NCBI GenBank assembly: GCA_018241725.1
Contig: JAFEDI010000103.1
Coordinates: 1-64,000, forward strand
Length of the DNA stretch: 64,000 nucleotides
Source of the DNA: Pseudomonadota bacterium
Lineage (GTDB): Bacteria > Pseudomonadota > Gammaproteobacteria > Burkholderiales > Rhodocyclaceae
Reading direction: 5' to 3'
Part shown: piece after piece, positions 1-7,538 of the stretch
Position numbering within the stretch: the stretch's first letter is position 1
How the letters are laid out: the number at the start of each line of letters is the position of its first letter
Program-made: the position numbers and the translations under genes
The notes under the pieces: generated by a model
What the model was told of the DNA's origin: nothing
Database searches by the model: none
What the model saw: only the letters and a program-made list of their open reading frames with translations

Positions 1-195
1 CACTACGTCACCAGCGAGCTCGATCAGGGGCCCATCGTCGAGCAGGACGTCATCCGCGTCGATCACTCCGACGCTCCCGACGACCTCGTCCGCTACGGCA
101 AGGACATCGAGAAGGCCGTGCTCGCCCGCGGGCTGCGCTACCACCTCGAGGACCGCGTCCTCGTCCATGGCAACAAGACGGTGGTGTTCCGATGA
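1..195 (+). CDS. purU: Formyltetrahydrofolate deformylase, C-terminal end (partial)
   Basis: The window opens inside this gene; only the last 64 codons are present, ending at the TGA at 193-195. The residues [17 protein letters not shown] and the ending [14 protein letters not shown] match the C-terminal part of PurU, the formyl-transferase-fold enzyme that hydrolyses 10-formyl-tetrahydrofolate to formate and tetrahydrofolate. The stop overlaps the folD start (ATGA), so the two are probably co-translated. The pairing makes sense because FolD makes the substrate that PurU removes. The N-terminal ACT domain lies outside the window and cannot be checked. Confidence 0.88.
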   Translation, partial: HYVTSELDQGPIVEQDVIRVDHSDAPDDLVRYGKDIEKAVLARGLRYHLEDRVLVHGNKTVVFR

Positions 196-1109
196 CCGCC
201 CAGATCATCGACGGCAAGGCCCTCTCGAAGCAGCTACGCGTGGGCTTCCGCGAGCGTGTCGATCACCTCGCCGACCAGGGCGTGCAGCCCGGCCTGGCCG
301 TCATCCTCGTCGGCGACAACCCGGCCTCCCGCGTCTATGTCGGCAACAAGATCAAGGCCTGCGAGGAGTGCGGTGTGCGCTCCTTCCACATCGCCCTGCC
401 CGCCGACACGCCCCAGGCCGAGGTGCTCGCCACCATCGCCCGCCTCAACGCCGATCCGGCCGTGCATGGCATCCTGATCCAGTTGCCGCTGCCACCGCAC
501 ATCGAGCCGCGCGCTGTTCTGGAGGCCATTTCCGTCCATAAGGACGTGGACGGCTTCCACCTCTACAACGTCGGCGGACTCGTCGTCGGCAACACCATCT
601 TCCCGCCCTGCACGCCCTACGGCGTACAGCTCCTGCTCGACACCACCGGCACCGACGTGGCCGGCAAGAACGTCGTCGTCGTCGGCGCCAGCAACATCGT
701 CGGCAAACCGATGGCCCTGATGCTCCTGCAGCGCGAGGCCACCGTGACGATCTGCCACGCGAAGACCCGCGACCTCGCCCAGCACACCATCCTCGCCGAC
801 ATCCTCATCGTCGCCGCCGGCAAACCGGGCCTGATCGTACCGCAGATGGTCAAGCAGGGCGCCATCGTCATCGACGTGGGCATCAACCGCCTCACGGACG
901 GCCCCAATGCCGGCAAGATCGTCGGTGACGTGGATTTCGACGGCGTCAAGGAGAAGGCCAGCTGGATCACCCCGGTGCCCGGCGGCGTCGGCCCGATGAC
1001 CGTCACCATGCTCATCGAGAACACCCTGCGCTCCGCCGAACGCACCTTGCGCATGCGCCAGGCCGACGATTTTCAGGAATGGGAAGCACCAATCCTCAAG
1101 AATGGCTGA
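192..1109 (+). CDS. folD: Bifunctional methylenetetrahydrofolate dehydrogenase / methenyltetrahydrofolate cyclohydrolase FolD
   Basis: Cytoplasmic enzyme that interconverts 5,10-methylene-THF, 5,10-methenyl-THF and 10-formyl-THF using NADP. Seen: the catalytic Y49-V-x-x-K53 motif (YVGNK), the substrate loop [11 protein letters not shown] near residues 98-108, the DVDGFH motif, the nucleotide-binding [13 protein letters not shown], and the C-terminal [12 protein letters not shown]. The product is 305 aa, about 20 longer than common FolD proteins because of a short C-terminal tail after the last helix. The start is fixed by the ATGA overlap with purU. folB follows about 70 bp downstream on the same strand. 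Confidence 0.97.
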   Translation: MTAQIIDGKALSKQLRVGFRERVDHLADQGVQPGLAVILVGDNPASRVYVGNKIKACEECGVRSFHIALPADTPQAEVLATIARLNADPAVHGILIQLPLPPHIEPRAVLEAISVHKDVDGFHLYNVGGLVVGNTIFPPCTPYGVQLLLDTTGTDVAGKNVVVVGASNIVGKPMALMLLQREATVTICHAKTRDLAQHTILADILIVAAGKPGLIVPQMVKQGAIVIDVGINRLTDGPNAGKIVGDVDFDGVKEKASWITPVPGGVGPMTVTMLIENTLRSAERTLRMRQADDFQEWEAPILKNG

Positions 1110-1178
1110 CAATGCCGCCCTCGACGCGCCGGATGCGTTTCCGGCGCCGCACCCAACCACCGCCGCCGGAGCTTGCCC

Positions 1179-1574
1179 ATGTCCACCGATGATTGCCTGA
1201 TCCGCCTCGAAGGCCTCGCCCTCGACGCCTCCATCGGCATCTACGCCCACGAACTCGCCGCCCGCCAGCCACTCGAGATCGACCTCACCCTGGCCATCGA
1301 CGGCACGCTGGCCGCCCGCAGCGACGACATCCGCCACACGGTGGACTACGACCGGGTCGTCGAATGCCTGGAAGAACTCCTCGCCAGCCGCCACTTCAAC
1401 CTGCTGGAAAACCTCAGCCAGGCCATGCTCGATGCCATCGGCGCGCGCTTCCCGGTGCGCCGCGCCGAGATCCGCATCGCCAAGCCACTGGCGGTGCCCA
1501 AGGCCCGCCGTGTGTCGGTGAGCCGCAGCTGCGAATGGAAGCGCGAGACCATCAAGGCCGTCGCCGCCGGCTGA
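1179..1574 (+). CDS. folB: Dihydroneopterin aldolase FolB
   Basis: A 131-aa protein of the FolB/FolX family, which cleaves 7,8-dihydroneopterin to 6-hydroxymethyl-dihydropterin and glycolaldehyde in folate biosynthesis. Family features visible are the N-terminal LEGLALDASIGIYAHE, the DIRHTVDYDRVVE segment and the C-terminal VRRAEIRIAKPLAVPKARRVSV. The ATG at 1179 is preferred over the in-frame TTG at 1173 because GGAG lies 8 bases before it. It lies downstream of folD, which fits a folate cluster. The related FolX (dihydroneopterin triphosphate epimerase) cannot be excluded from sequence alone. Confidence 0.88.
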   Translation: MSTDDCLIRLEGLALDASIGIYAHELAARQPLEIDLTLAIDGTLAARSDDIRHTVDYDRVVECLEELLASRHFNLLENLSQAMLDAIGARFPVRRAEIRIAKPLAVPKARRVSVSRSCEWKRETIKAVAAG

Positions 1575-1732
1575 TCCACTGATCCACCGTGGCGGTGGAT
1601 TATCCCCGCCCGGCGTGACCAAGCCTGTGGATAAGATGTGGGGGCCAGACACAAACCCCTGACACGGCAGGATTTTTATCGACTGCCTAAAAAACAGGCA
1701 GCAACGCGCGCCATTGCCGCCCCGAGCCAGCC

Positions 1733-2185
1733 TCAGCTGGCGTTGAAGGCCAGCTCCTCTTCCGGCAGGTTTTCCGCCTGCCACTTCAGTCCGCTCGCCT
1801 CCATGGCGAGGAAACGCTTGGTCACGTGGCGCATCAGGAAACCGATCACGCCGCCCAGCAGGCCCTCGTACACCACGCACAGATCGACGACACAGCCGGA
1901 CGCGGTGGGCGTCACCATGTGCTGCGCGACGGCCTTCATGCCCGGGCTGCGGGACTCCCACACGAAATGCACGCCGGGCTCCAGCGCGGTGACCGTCCAT
2001 ATGGCCGCCGGAAAGCCCGGCTGGGACAGGCGCACGCTCGATCCGACCGCCAGCGGCAGGGGTGTCAGCGCTTCCACGCTGGACACCGACCCCGTCCATT
2101 CCGGCCAACGTGCCACGTCGGTCTGAATCTCCCAGACATGCTCCGCCGGGGCCCTGATTTCAGTCGATGTCTGGAAAGTGCGCAT
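1733..2185 (-). CDS. SRPBCC-family (polyketide cyclase/START-like) protein
   Basis: About 150 aa. The opening (FQTSTEIRAPAEHVWEIQTDVARWPEW) is the usual start of the SRPBCC hydrophobic-ligand fold, with the characteristic PAEHVWE and the later W-P-E-W. The C-terminal helix (LMRHVTKRFLAMEASGLKWQAE) is also typical. The ligand and role are unknown; many such proteins are called polyketide cyclase/dehydrase without evidence. The start at 2185 (MRTFQTST) matches the family. An upstream in-frame ATG at 2215 would add ten residues unlike the family. It is convergent with folB and divergent from the diguanylate cyclase gene. Confidence 0.8.
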   Translation of the reverse strand: MRTFQTSTEIRAPAEHVWEIQTDVARWPEWTGSVSSVEALTPLPLAVGSSVRLSQPGFPAAIWTVTALEPGVHFVWESRSPGMKAVAQHMVTPTASGCVVDLCVVYEGLLGGVIGFLMRHVTKRFLAMEASGLKWQAENLPEEELAFNAS

Positions 2186-2339
2186 GGCTCGTCCCCGAAT
2201 CGGAGGTGATGACATAGTAATAGCACCCGGTCCCCCCCTTGTCACCCTTCCCCTTTCCTTGAACTAGAATGATTTGAAACACCAAAAACACCGAAAATGC
2301 CGCACAAATGAGAGGCGGTAATCCGGAGGCCGCTCAGAC

Positions 2340-4073
2340 ATGCAGGATTGCGACGAGGCCAAGCGCCCCCTCGGTAGCCAGTTGCACGCGTTGCGCGGTG
2401 TGCTCGACGGGCTGGGCGCGCTGATCTTCACGAAGGACCGGCACGGGATCTACACCTACGCCAACCAGCGCTTCTGCGAAACGCTGGGCACATCGCTGGA
2501 CGCCATCATCGGGCGGAGCTCGGCCGACTTCTTCGATGCGGACACATCCGGGCGGCTGCAGAGCGATGACCGGCAGGTTCTCGAAACCGGCTGTCGCATC
2601 TCCCGCCGGGAGCTGCGCCTGAGCAAGGACAATCACGAACAACGCTGCTACCTGGCCGTCAAGGCGCCGGTCTTCGACGCCGACGGCCATATCTCCGGCC
2701 TGTCCGGCGTGCTGATCGACATCACCGAACACGCCCGTACCGAGCAACAGCTGAGGGAAAACCAGCAACTACTCATGACGGTGCTCGACAACGTGGACGG
2801 CTTTGTCTTCATGAAAGGACCGGATCGGCGCTATCGCTACGTGAACCGGGCCTTTGCCGATCTATTCCTGCTCCCTGCCGAGACCGTCGTCGGGCAGGAC
2901 GACAACGCACTGATGCGGGCCGAAGACGCCCGCCGTATCCGCGATATCGACGACAAGGTCTTCGCCACCGGCGTGCCAATCGCCGTTGAAGAGCAAGTCA
3001 CCGACGGACAGGGCCAACTGCGCCACTGGTGGGTCAAGAAGCTCCTGCTCCACGGCCATGGCGACGCGCTGCTCGGCTTTGCCACCGATATCACCGAACT
3101 CAAAGCGGCCGAGGAAGAACTGAAGCGCTCCGAAGCCCGCTTCCGGGTACTCTTCGAGGCCAGCCATGAGGCATTGGTGGTCTTCGACGAGGCACACCTG
3201 ATCGACTGCAATCAGAGCACCCTGGACCTGCTCGGCGTACCCAGTCGTGAAGCCTTCCGCGGCTTGACCGGCGGCATGCTGGCTCCGCGGTTTCAGCCTT
3301 GTGGCGGCGCATCGTCCAAACTGGCTGCACGCCACATGGAGGCCGCCCGCCGCAACGGCCATCACCAGCTGGAATGGACCGTGCAGCGCCACGACAACCA
3401 GCTCGAAATACCGGTCGAAGTCACCCTCAGCGCACTGGAACTGGACGGCCGGCCGGCCCTGCTGGCGACGATACGTGACCTGACGGAGCGCAAGCGCTAC
3501 GAGGAGCAGATCCACCAGCTGGCCTACTACGACGCCCTCACCGGCCTCCCCAACCGCCGCCTTTTCTTCGACCGCCTGGCCCAGACCCTGGCCCGCAGCC
3601 AGCGCAGCGGCCGCCACGGGGCAATCATCTACCTCGACCTGGACAACTTCAAACCGCTCAACGACCGCCACGGTCACAAGGCCGGCGATCTGCTGCTGCA
3701 GGAGGTCGCATACCGCCTGTCCGCCTGCCTGCGTGACGAGGACACCGTGGCCCGGCTCGGCGGCGACGAATTCGCGGTCCTGCTGGCGCAGATCGATGAC
3801 GGCCAGCCGGACAGTCAGCGGGACGCCACGCTGCAACATGCCAGCGACGTCGCAGAACGCATCCGCGATGCGCTGGCGCGACCCTACGTGCTGACAATGA
3901 ACACCGGCGGCGCATCCACCGAGCAGGTGGAACATCACTGCTCGGCCAGCGTCGGCGTCACCCTCTTCCCGCCCTGCGAGATGGACGGCGAAGCCATGCT
4001 CCGACGCGCCGACGCCGCGATGTACGCCGCCAAGGCCGCCGGCCGCAACCAGATCCGCTTTGCCGACGAGTAA
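2340..4073 (+). CDS. PAS-domain diguanylate cyclase
   Basis: A 577-aa soluble signalling protein with three PAS domains (roughly residues 15-130, 140-260, 265-390) followed by a GGDEF domain (about 395-575). The GGDEF active-site motif is intact (ARLGGDEFAV). RxxD occurs exactly five residues before it (RDED-TVARL-GGDEF), which is the product-inhibition I-site. Together these predict a feedback-inhibited enzyme making cyclic di-GMP from two GTP. There is no transmembrane segment or signal peptide, so it should sense an intracellular cue through the PAS domains; no cofactor-binding residue was identified. No EAL domain is present. Confidence 0.93.
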   Translation: MQDCDEAKRPLGSQLHALRGVLDGLGALIFTKDRHGIYTYANQRFCETLGTSLDAIIGRSSADFFDADTSGRLQSDDRQVLETGCRISRRELRLSKDNHEQRCYLAVKAPVFDADGHISGLSGVLIDITEHARTEQQLRENQQLLMTVLDNVDGFVFMKGPDRRYRYVNRAFADLFLLPAETVVGQDDNALMRAEDARRIRDIDDKVFATGVPIAVEEQVTDGQGQLRHWWVKKLLLHGHGDALLGFATDITELKAAEEELKRSEARFRVLFEASHEALVVFDEAHLIDCNQSTLDLLGVPSREAFRGLTGGMLAPRFQPCGGASSKLAARHMEAARRNGHHQLEWTVQRHDNQLEIPVEVTLSALELDGRPALLATIRDLTERKRYEEQIHQLAYYDALTGLPNRRLFFDRLAQTLARSQRSGRHGAIIYLDLDNFKPLNDRHGHKAGDLLLQEVAYRLSACLRDEDTVARLGGDEFAVLLAQIDDGQPDSQRDATLQHASDVAERIRDALARPYVLTMNTGGASTEQVEHHCSASVGVTLFPPCEMDGEAMLRRADAAMYAAKAAGRNQIRFADE

Positions 4074-4090
4074 AACCCCCGACGCGCCGG

Positions 4091-4726
4091 CTATGCCCCT
4101 CCGAGCAGCGGAAACAGCTGGCGCAGACCCGTGGCCATCATCTCGATGGCCATCGCCGACAGGATGAAGCCACTGACCCGCTCCACCACGTTCAGCGTGG
4201 CCTGGCGAACCTCCCGCCCGGCGCGGCAGGCGATGCGGAAACTGAGCCAGCAGGACAACCCGACCAGGATGATGGGCAGCACCACATGGATCAGGTCCAG
4301 CCGGCTATCCCACACGCTGTTGCCCATCACGTAGCTGAAGGCCGCCGGACCGGCCAGCAAGGGCACCGCCAGCGGCACGATGGACGCCTCGCGGCGCTCC
4401 GGCGGGCCGCCGTTGGCCGGCGAACCCTTGAAGCTGGTCTCCTTGCCGAGCACCATCGCAATCGCCAGGAGCAGCACGATGATCCCGCCACCGACCTGCA
4501 TCGCCCCCAGGGACACGCCGAGAAAACTCAGCAGCGGCAGGCCCAGGAAGGCCGCCACCAGCAGCGCCACCGTCACGCTCACGCCTATCGTCCGCGCGAA
4601 GCGCAGCCGGGCCGGCAGATCCAGCCCGTCGGTGGCGGACAGGAAGATCGGAATCATCGACACCGGCCCCACCAGCGCAAACAGGGTCACGGTCTTCTTG
4701 ATGGCGAGGGCAGCGATGGCGAGCAT
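4091..4726 (-). CDS. MarC/YchE-family integral membrane protein
   Basis: A protein of about 211 aa with six hydrophobic segments, in the MarC (YhgN/YchE) family; substrates of this family are unresolved. Seen: ALFALVGPVSMIPIFLS in the first repeat, and PLAVPLLAGPAAFSYVM in the second repeat after a hydrophilic central loop. The ATG at 4726 begins with MLAIAALAIKKTVTLFALV, a normal family start. The longer open frame back to 4852 adds a Cys-rich, non-membrane stretch and was not used. The gene is convergent with the diguanylate cyclase, 17 bp away. Confidence 0.85.
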   Translation of the reverse strand: MLAIAALAIKKTVTLFALVGPVSMIPIFLSATDGLDLPARLRFARTIGVSVTVALLVAAFLGLPLLSFLGVSLGAMQVGGGIIVLLLAIAMVLGKETSFKGSPANGGPPERREASIVPLAVPLLAGPAAFSYVMGNSVWDSRLDLIHVVLPIILVGLSCWLSFRIACRAGREVRQATLNVVERVSGFILSAMAIEMMATGLRQLFPLLGGA

Positions 4727-4906
4727 GGGGCGGACGGAAAGAGACAATGGCCGATTGTTGCCCGCCTGCCACAGGCCGACAACCGGGGTTTCCGCCAACA
4801 CGGCGCCGCACGACCAGCACACGCCCCGCACGCCGGCCGCTATGCTTGGCAATGAAGGCCGGCAGATACGTCCCCCGCCACCTACTTATTCCTCGAGACC
4901 GTAGCC

Positions 4907-5671
4907 ATGAAACTCCAGATCGTCTCCGACCTGCACCTGGGGCTGGCGCCCTGCGACTTGCCCGACACCGGCGCGGATCTGCTGATCCTCGCCGGCGACA
5001 TCCAGCGCCCGCAGGCAGCCCTGCAGTGGGCTATCGCGCTCAAACGTCCGGTGGTCTACGTGGCTGGCAACCACGAGTACTACGGTTCCAGCATCCCGGC
5101 CACCAACCGGTTGCTGCAGGACCTCAGCCGCGACAGCAAGGTGACGGTGCTCGACTGCAGCGAAAAGCGCATCTGCGACGTACGCATCCTCGGCGCCACG
5201 CTGTGGAGCGATTTCCGCATCGCCGGCGACGGCGCCGCCCGCGAGCGGGCCATGCAGGAAGCCGTCCGCTTCAGCCGCGACTTCAGCCGCATCGCCATCG
5301 CCGAAGAACGGGCGGACTGCCTGACCCCGCAGCACTGTGCCGCGCTGTTCGAGCGCCACACCGACTGGCTGGCCGGCCGCCTCGCCGAACCCTTTGACGG
5401 TCATACCGTGGTGGTCACCCACTTCGCGCCGTCACCGCGCAGCATCGCCCCACGCTTCGCCGGCTCCCCGCTCAACGCCTGCTTCGTGTCCGACCTGGAA
5501 AACCTGGTCGCCAGCAGCGACGCCGCCTTGTGGATACACGGCCACACCCACGACAGCTTCGACTACCGGCTCGGCTCCACCCGCGTACTGGCCAACCCGC
5601 GCGGCTATGTGCGCGACGGCAGCGCCGAGAACCCGGCGTTTGATCCCGGCCTGACCGTCACTCTGGGCTGA
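4907..5671 (+). CDS. Metallophosphoesterase (calcineurin-like)
   Basis: A 254-aa protein carrying the metal-binding blocks of the calcineurin-like phosphoesterase fold in order: SDLHLG (D8, H10), LAGDIQ, VAGNHEYYG, VVTHFAPS and WIHGHTHDS. It has no signal peptide or membrane segment, so it is cytoplasmic. The physiological substrate cannot be named; this subgroup contains uncharacterised phosphodiesterases or phosphatases. It stands alone, diverging from the MarC gene and convergent with the cytochrome block. Confidence 0.9.
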   Translation: MKLQIVSDLHLGLAPCDLPDTGADLLILAGDIQRPQAALQWAIALKRPVVYVAGNHEYYGSSIPATNRLLQDLSRDSKVTVLDCSEKRICDVRILGATLWSDFRIAGDGAARERAMQEAVRFSRDFSRIAIAEERADCLTPQHCAALFERHTDWLAGRLAEPFDGHTVVVTHFAPSPRSIAPRFAGSPLNACFVSDLENLVASSDAALWIHGHTHDSFDYRLGSTRVLANPRGYVRDGSAENPAFDPGLTVTLG

Positions 5672-5697
5672 GGACGCCGCGTAGCGGCGCCCGTGGC

Positions 5698-6639
5698 TCA
5701 CTGCACGCCCTGCCCCAGCTTGCGGCCGTCCACCACCACGCCGTAGAGATTGACGCCATCGTCCGCGTGGTAGCGCTTGCGGGTCTCGTCGATGTCTCCA
5801 TTCACCAGGCGCGGGTCCTGCGGGCGTTCGTGGGAATTGACGTAGGCGGCCACGTCCCAGGCTTCCTGGTCGCTCAGGGTCCGACCACGACCCAGCGGCA
5901 TGTTGTGCTGGATGAAGCCGGCGGCGGTGTTGATGCGGTGCATGCCCGCCCCCCAGTTATAGGAATCCTTACCCCACAGGGGCGGGAAGACCGAGGTGGC
6001 GCCGACCTTCTTGCCCGTGCCATCGTCCCCGTGGCACAACGCACACTGCTTGTCATACACCGCCTTGCCGCGGGCGATGTCGTAGCCGCCCTTCGGCGGT
6101 GGCGGTTCGTTGAAACCGCGCCCCGGCTGCGCTTTGCCGAGATGGATGCCGGTGGACATCCAGTAGGCGTAGGCAGTCAGCGCGGTCATCACCTCGCTGT
6201 CCGCTGCCGGTGGCTTGCCGTTCATGCTGAACTGGAAGCAGCCCTGCATGCGCTCGACGAAGGTGTTCACCTTGTTGTTTTTCTTGCGGTAGGCCGGATA
6301 CATCGGGTACGCCGCCCACATCGGCCCCGAGTTGGCCTTGCGGCCCCGGTCGATGTGGCAATTGACACAGTTCATGTCATTGCCCACGTACTGGGGCGCG
6401 AGGGCCCTGGTGTTCATGAACAGGTCCTGCCCGCGGCGCACCAGATCGCCGAAGGCGTTGTGCGGAATGTCGGCCTCGGCCGGCGGTTGGAAATAGGTCT
6501 GGCCTGCAGGACGGACGGGCGCCTTGGGAAGCTGGGTCTGGTCGTCCAGGCGGGGATTGCGGACGGCATCGGCCGCCAGCGCAGAGGTGGTCACCAGGGG
6601 CAGGAGCACGACGCTCAGGCAACGGAGGGTCATCTTCAT
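5698..6639 (-). CDS. TsdA-like dihaem cytochrome c (thiosulfate dehydrogenase / tetrathionate reductase family)
   Basis: A 313-aa exported protein: a signal peptide ends near ALA-AD (residue 23), then two CxxCH haem sites, C91-H95 (CVNCH) and C199-H203 (CALCH). TsdA-family marks are seen around the first haem: NCVNCHIDRG, the AYPMYPAYR segment, and Cys134 in MQGCFQFSMNGKP, the position where TsdA proteins use a cysteine as axial haem ligand. Met247 (HNMPLG) is a likely ligand for the second haem. TsdA couples two thiosulfates to tetrathionate in the periplasm, or the reverse. ATG 6639 is chosen for AAGGA nine bases upstream. It is the last gene of a minus-strand cytochrome block. Confidence 0.8.
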   Translation of the reverse strand: MKMTLRCLSVVLLPLVTTSALAADAVRNPRLDDQTQLPKAPVRPAGQTYFQPPAEADIPHNAFGDLVRRGQDLFMNTRALAPQYVGNDMNCVNCHIDRGRKANSGPMWAAYPMYPAYRKKNNKVNTFVERMQGCFQFSMNGKPPAADSEVMTALTAYAYWMSTGIHLGKAQPGRGFNEPPPPKGGYDIARGKAVYDKQCALCHGDDGTGKKVGATSVFPPLWGKDSYNWGAGMHRINTAAGFIQHNMPLGRGRTLSDQEAWDVAAYVNSHERPQDPRLVNGDIDETRKRYHADDGVNLYGVVVDGRKLGQGVQ

Positions 6640-6691
6640 GGGGGCAATTCCTTGATCGGTCACAGGGCGGGGCACAGGCAGCGACGACGGC

Positions 6692-7429
6692 TCAGCGCAG
6701 CCGGTGCTGGCTCTCATCGAAGGGCTCCGTGGATTCGCCCAGGCCGGCGAAGTAGGCCGCGACGGCCTTGATCTCGGCCTCGCTGAGGTCTGCCGCGATG
6801 TGCCGCATCAGGCCATTGGGATCGTTGCTGCGGGTGGGCGCGACGGCCGCCACCGCTCTTGCTTTCTTGCCGGCGGGCTGGGCTGGCGTGCCACGCCAGG
6901 CGCGCAGCTGGGCCTCGATGTATTCCGCGGACTGGCCGGCCAGCGGCGGGAAGGCATCGCCGACACCGACGCCGGATGGACCGTGGCACAAGGTGCATTC
7001 CGGGATGTTGCGGTCCCAGGCGCCGCGCAGGGCCAGCCAGGCCCCGCTGCCTTCCTTGGGCCGCTCCACCGGCCCGACCTTGACGTTGACCTTCGGCTTG
7101 GCCGCATAAGCCCTGGCCACCGCGGCCACCTCGGCATCGCCGAGGGCCTGGGCGATGGGTTGCATCAACGGGTTCTCGCGGCGGCCGGCCTTGAAGTCGG
7201 CCAGCTGCTTGGCGATGTAGGCCTCGGGCAGACCGGCCAGGCGCGGAAAGCCGCCGGCCGCCATGCCCTTGCCGTCGGTGCCATGGCAGCTCATGCAGGG
7301 CATGGCCGCCGGGTTGGAGCCGCCCTGCTGGATGATGGCCTCGCCATCGGCCGCCCCGGCCTGCAGCGGCAGGGTCAGCAGGGACGCGGACAGGCAGAGG
7401 GCAAGGGATCTCGTGGGGGATAAGGACAT
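6692..7429 (-). CDS. Dihaem cytochrome c (c4-like)
   Basis: A 245-aa periplasmic cytochrome with a signal peptide (cleavage near AGA-AD, residue 27) and two class-I haem domains. Haem sites are C45-H49 (CMSCHG) and C145-H149 (CTLCHG), each followed by the PRLAGLPEAYIAKQL / PPLAGQSAEYIEAQL helix typical of cytochrome c4-type domains. It probably shuttles electrons between the neighbouring TsdA-like enzymes and a terminal oxidase or reductase. It lies 52 bp before the dihaem TsdA-like gene and about 110 bp after the pentahaem gene, all on one strand, suggesting one operon. Confidence 0.85.
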   Translation of the reverse strand: MSLSPTRSLALCLSASLLTLPLQAGAADGEAIIQQGGSNPAAMPCMSCHGTDGKGMAAGGFPRLAGLPEAYIAKQLADFKAGRRENPLMQPIAQALGDAEVAAVARAYAAKPKVNVKVGPVERPKEGSGAWLALRGAWDRNIPECTLCHGPSGVGVGDAFPPLAGQSAEYIEAQLRAWRGTPAQPAGKKARAVAAVAPTRSNDPNGLMRHIAADLSEAEIKAVAAYFAGLGESTEPFDESQHRLR

Positions 7430-7538
7430 GGGATGACTCCTGGACTCGGGTGATCTCTCGTTGTCGTGCCGCCCTGAAAGGGCGGAAAAAAAGGCCGCCC
7501 CGCACGGGAGCGGCCCGGTTGCCCCGGAAGGGGCGGGT

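Noticed and set aside
62-541. Short plus-strand frames overlapping purU/folD and similar frames throughout
   Set aside because: Frame-shifted shadows rich in Arg and Pro; no ribosome binding site and no family match.
234-2108. 624-codon minus-strand frame opposite folD and folB
   Set aside because: Antisense shadow of two well-recognised genes with no family motif.
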